A stretch of 64,000 nucleotides of DNA from Venatoribacter cucullus (GTDB lineage: Bacteria; Pseudomonadota; Gammaproteobacteria; Pseudomonadales; Oceanobacteraceae), in the NCBI RefSeq assembly GCF_016132445.1, contig NZ_CP046056.1, forward strand, positions 2,473,501 to 2,537,500, in the 5' to 3' direction. The translations under genes were made by a program, and so were the position numbers. Positions 62,271 to 64,000 of the stretch are shown piece by piece. The notes beneath the pieces were generated by a model that did no database searches, was not told where the DNA came from, and saw only the letters and a list, made by a program, of their open reading frames with translations. Each line of letters opens with the position of its first letter. Positions within the stretch are counted from its first letter, which is position 1.

Positions 62271-64000
<1,730 letters not shown>

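Overview
The window is chromosomal DNA from a gammaproteobacterium, most likely a marine Oceanospirillales-type relative of Pseudomonas (Thalassolituus/Oceanobacter-like is a guess). The reasons are the Pseudomonas-style gene neighbourhoods: mrcA / pilMNOPQ-aroK-aroB-damX-gltB-gltD-hemE, a LysR gene divergent from pycA-pycB, serA divergent from a D-2-hydroxyglutarate dehydrogenase gene, hisB-hisH-hisA-hisF, mutY-yggX, and a DUF2232-type membrane gene behind rpsF-rpsR. Almost everything is core metabolism and housekeeping. There is no prophage, IS transposase, CRISPR array or defence cluster.

Layout. 1-2.7 kb: rpsF-rpsR and a membrane gene, then a split YeeE/YedE sulfur-transport pair. 2.8-9.3 kb: an M17 aminopeptidase, a beta-carbonic anhydrase, two-subunit pyruvate carboxylase (pycA, pycB) and its LysR neighbour; the anhydrase can supply bicarbonate to the carboxylase. 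9.4-15.7 kb: ahpC/ahpF peroxide defence, rlmB, rnr, a DUF971 gene. 15.8-24.5 kb: a Cache chemoreceptor, hslVU behind a near-consensus heat-shock promoter, slyD, two LPP20-like lipoproteins plus a transglutaminase-like protein, a YcbL-type hydrolase, a coiled-coil membrane protein and rpmE. 24.6-31.1 kb: priA, pgpA, a TetR regulator, a Tsx-like porin and hemE, with two structured non-coding elements between them. 31.2-49.8 kb: a vWA-like lipoprotein, gltD, gltB, damX, aroB, aroK, the type IV pilus operon pilMNOPQ and divergent mrcA. 50-61.1 kb: D-2-HGDH and serA, his genes, a PanZ-like acetyltransferase, an MlaC-like protein, a GGDEF-EAL protein, mutY and yggX. 61.2-64 kb: tRNA-Phe with a tandem 172-bp repeat, then the 3' end of an rRNA operon (5S and partial 23S) on the minus strand.

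The unusual content is in the spacers. (1) A 637-bp element between priA and pgpA has about 75-bp inverted ends and two internal nested-stem domains. (2) A tandem 172-bp repeat behind tRNA-Phe starts each time with the last 16 nt of the tRNA, an arrangement like the E. coli tyrT rtT repeats. (3) A degenerate heptamer repeat (GTTNAGS) lies directly downstream of at least four stop codons, always read in the sense direction and leading into a GTGCT core. (4) Further nested-palindrome spacers lie by hemE, between serA and hisF, and behind the rRNA operon. No protein-coding system looks wholly new. The vWA-like lipoprotein and the LPP20/transglutaminase cluster are the least understood coding loci.
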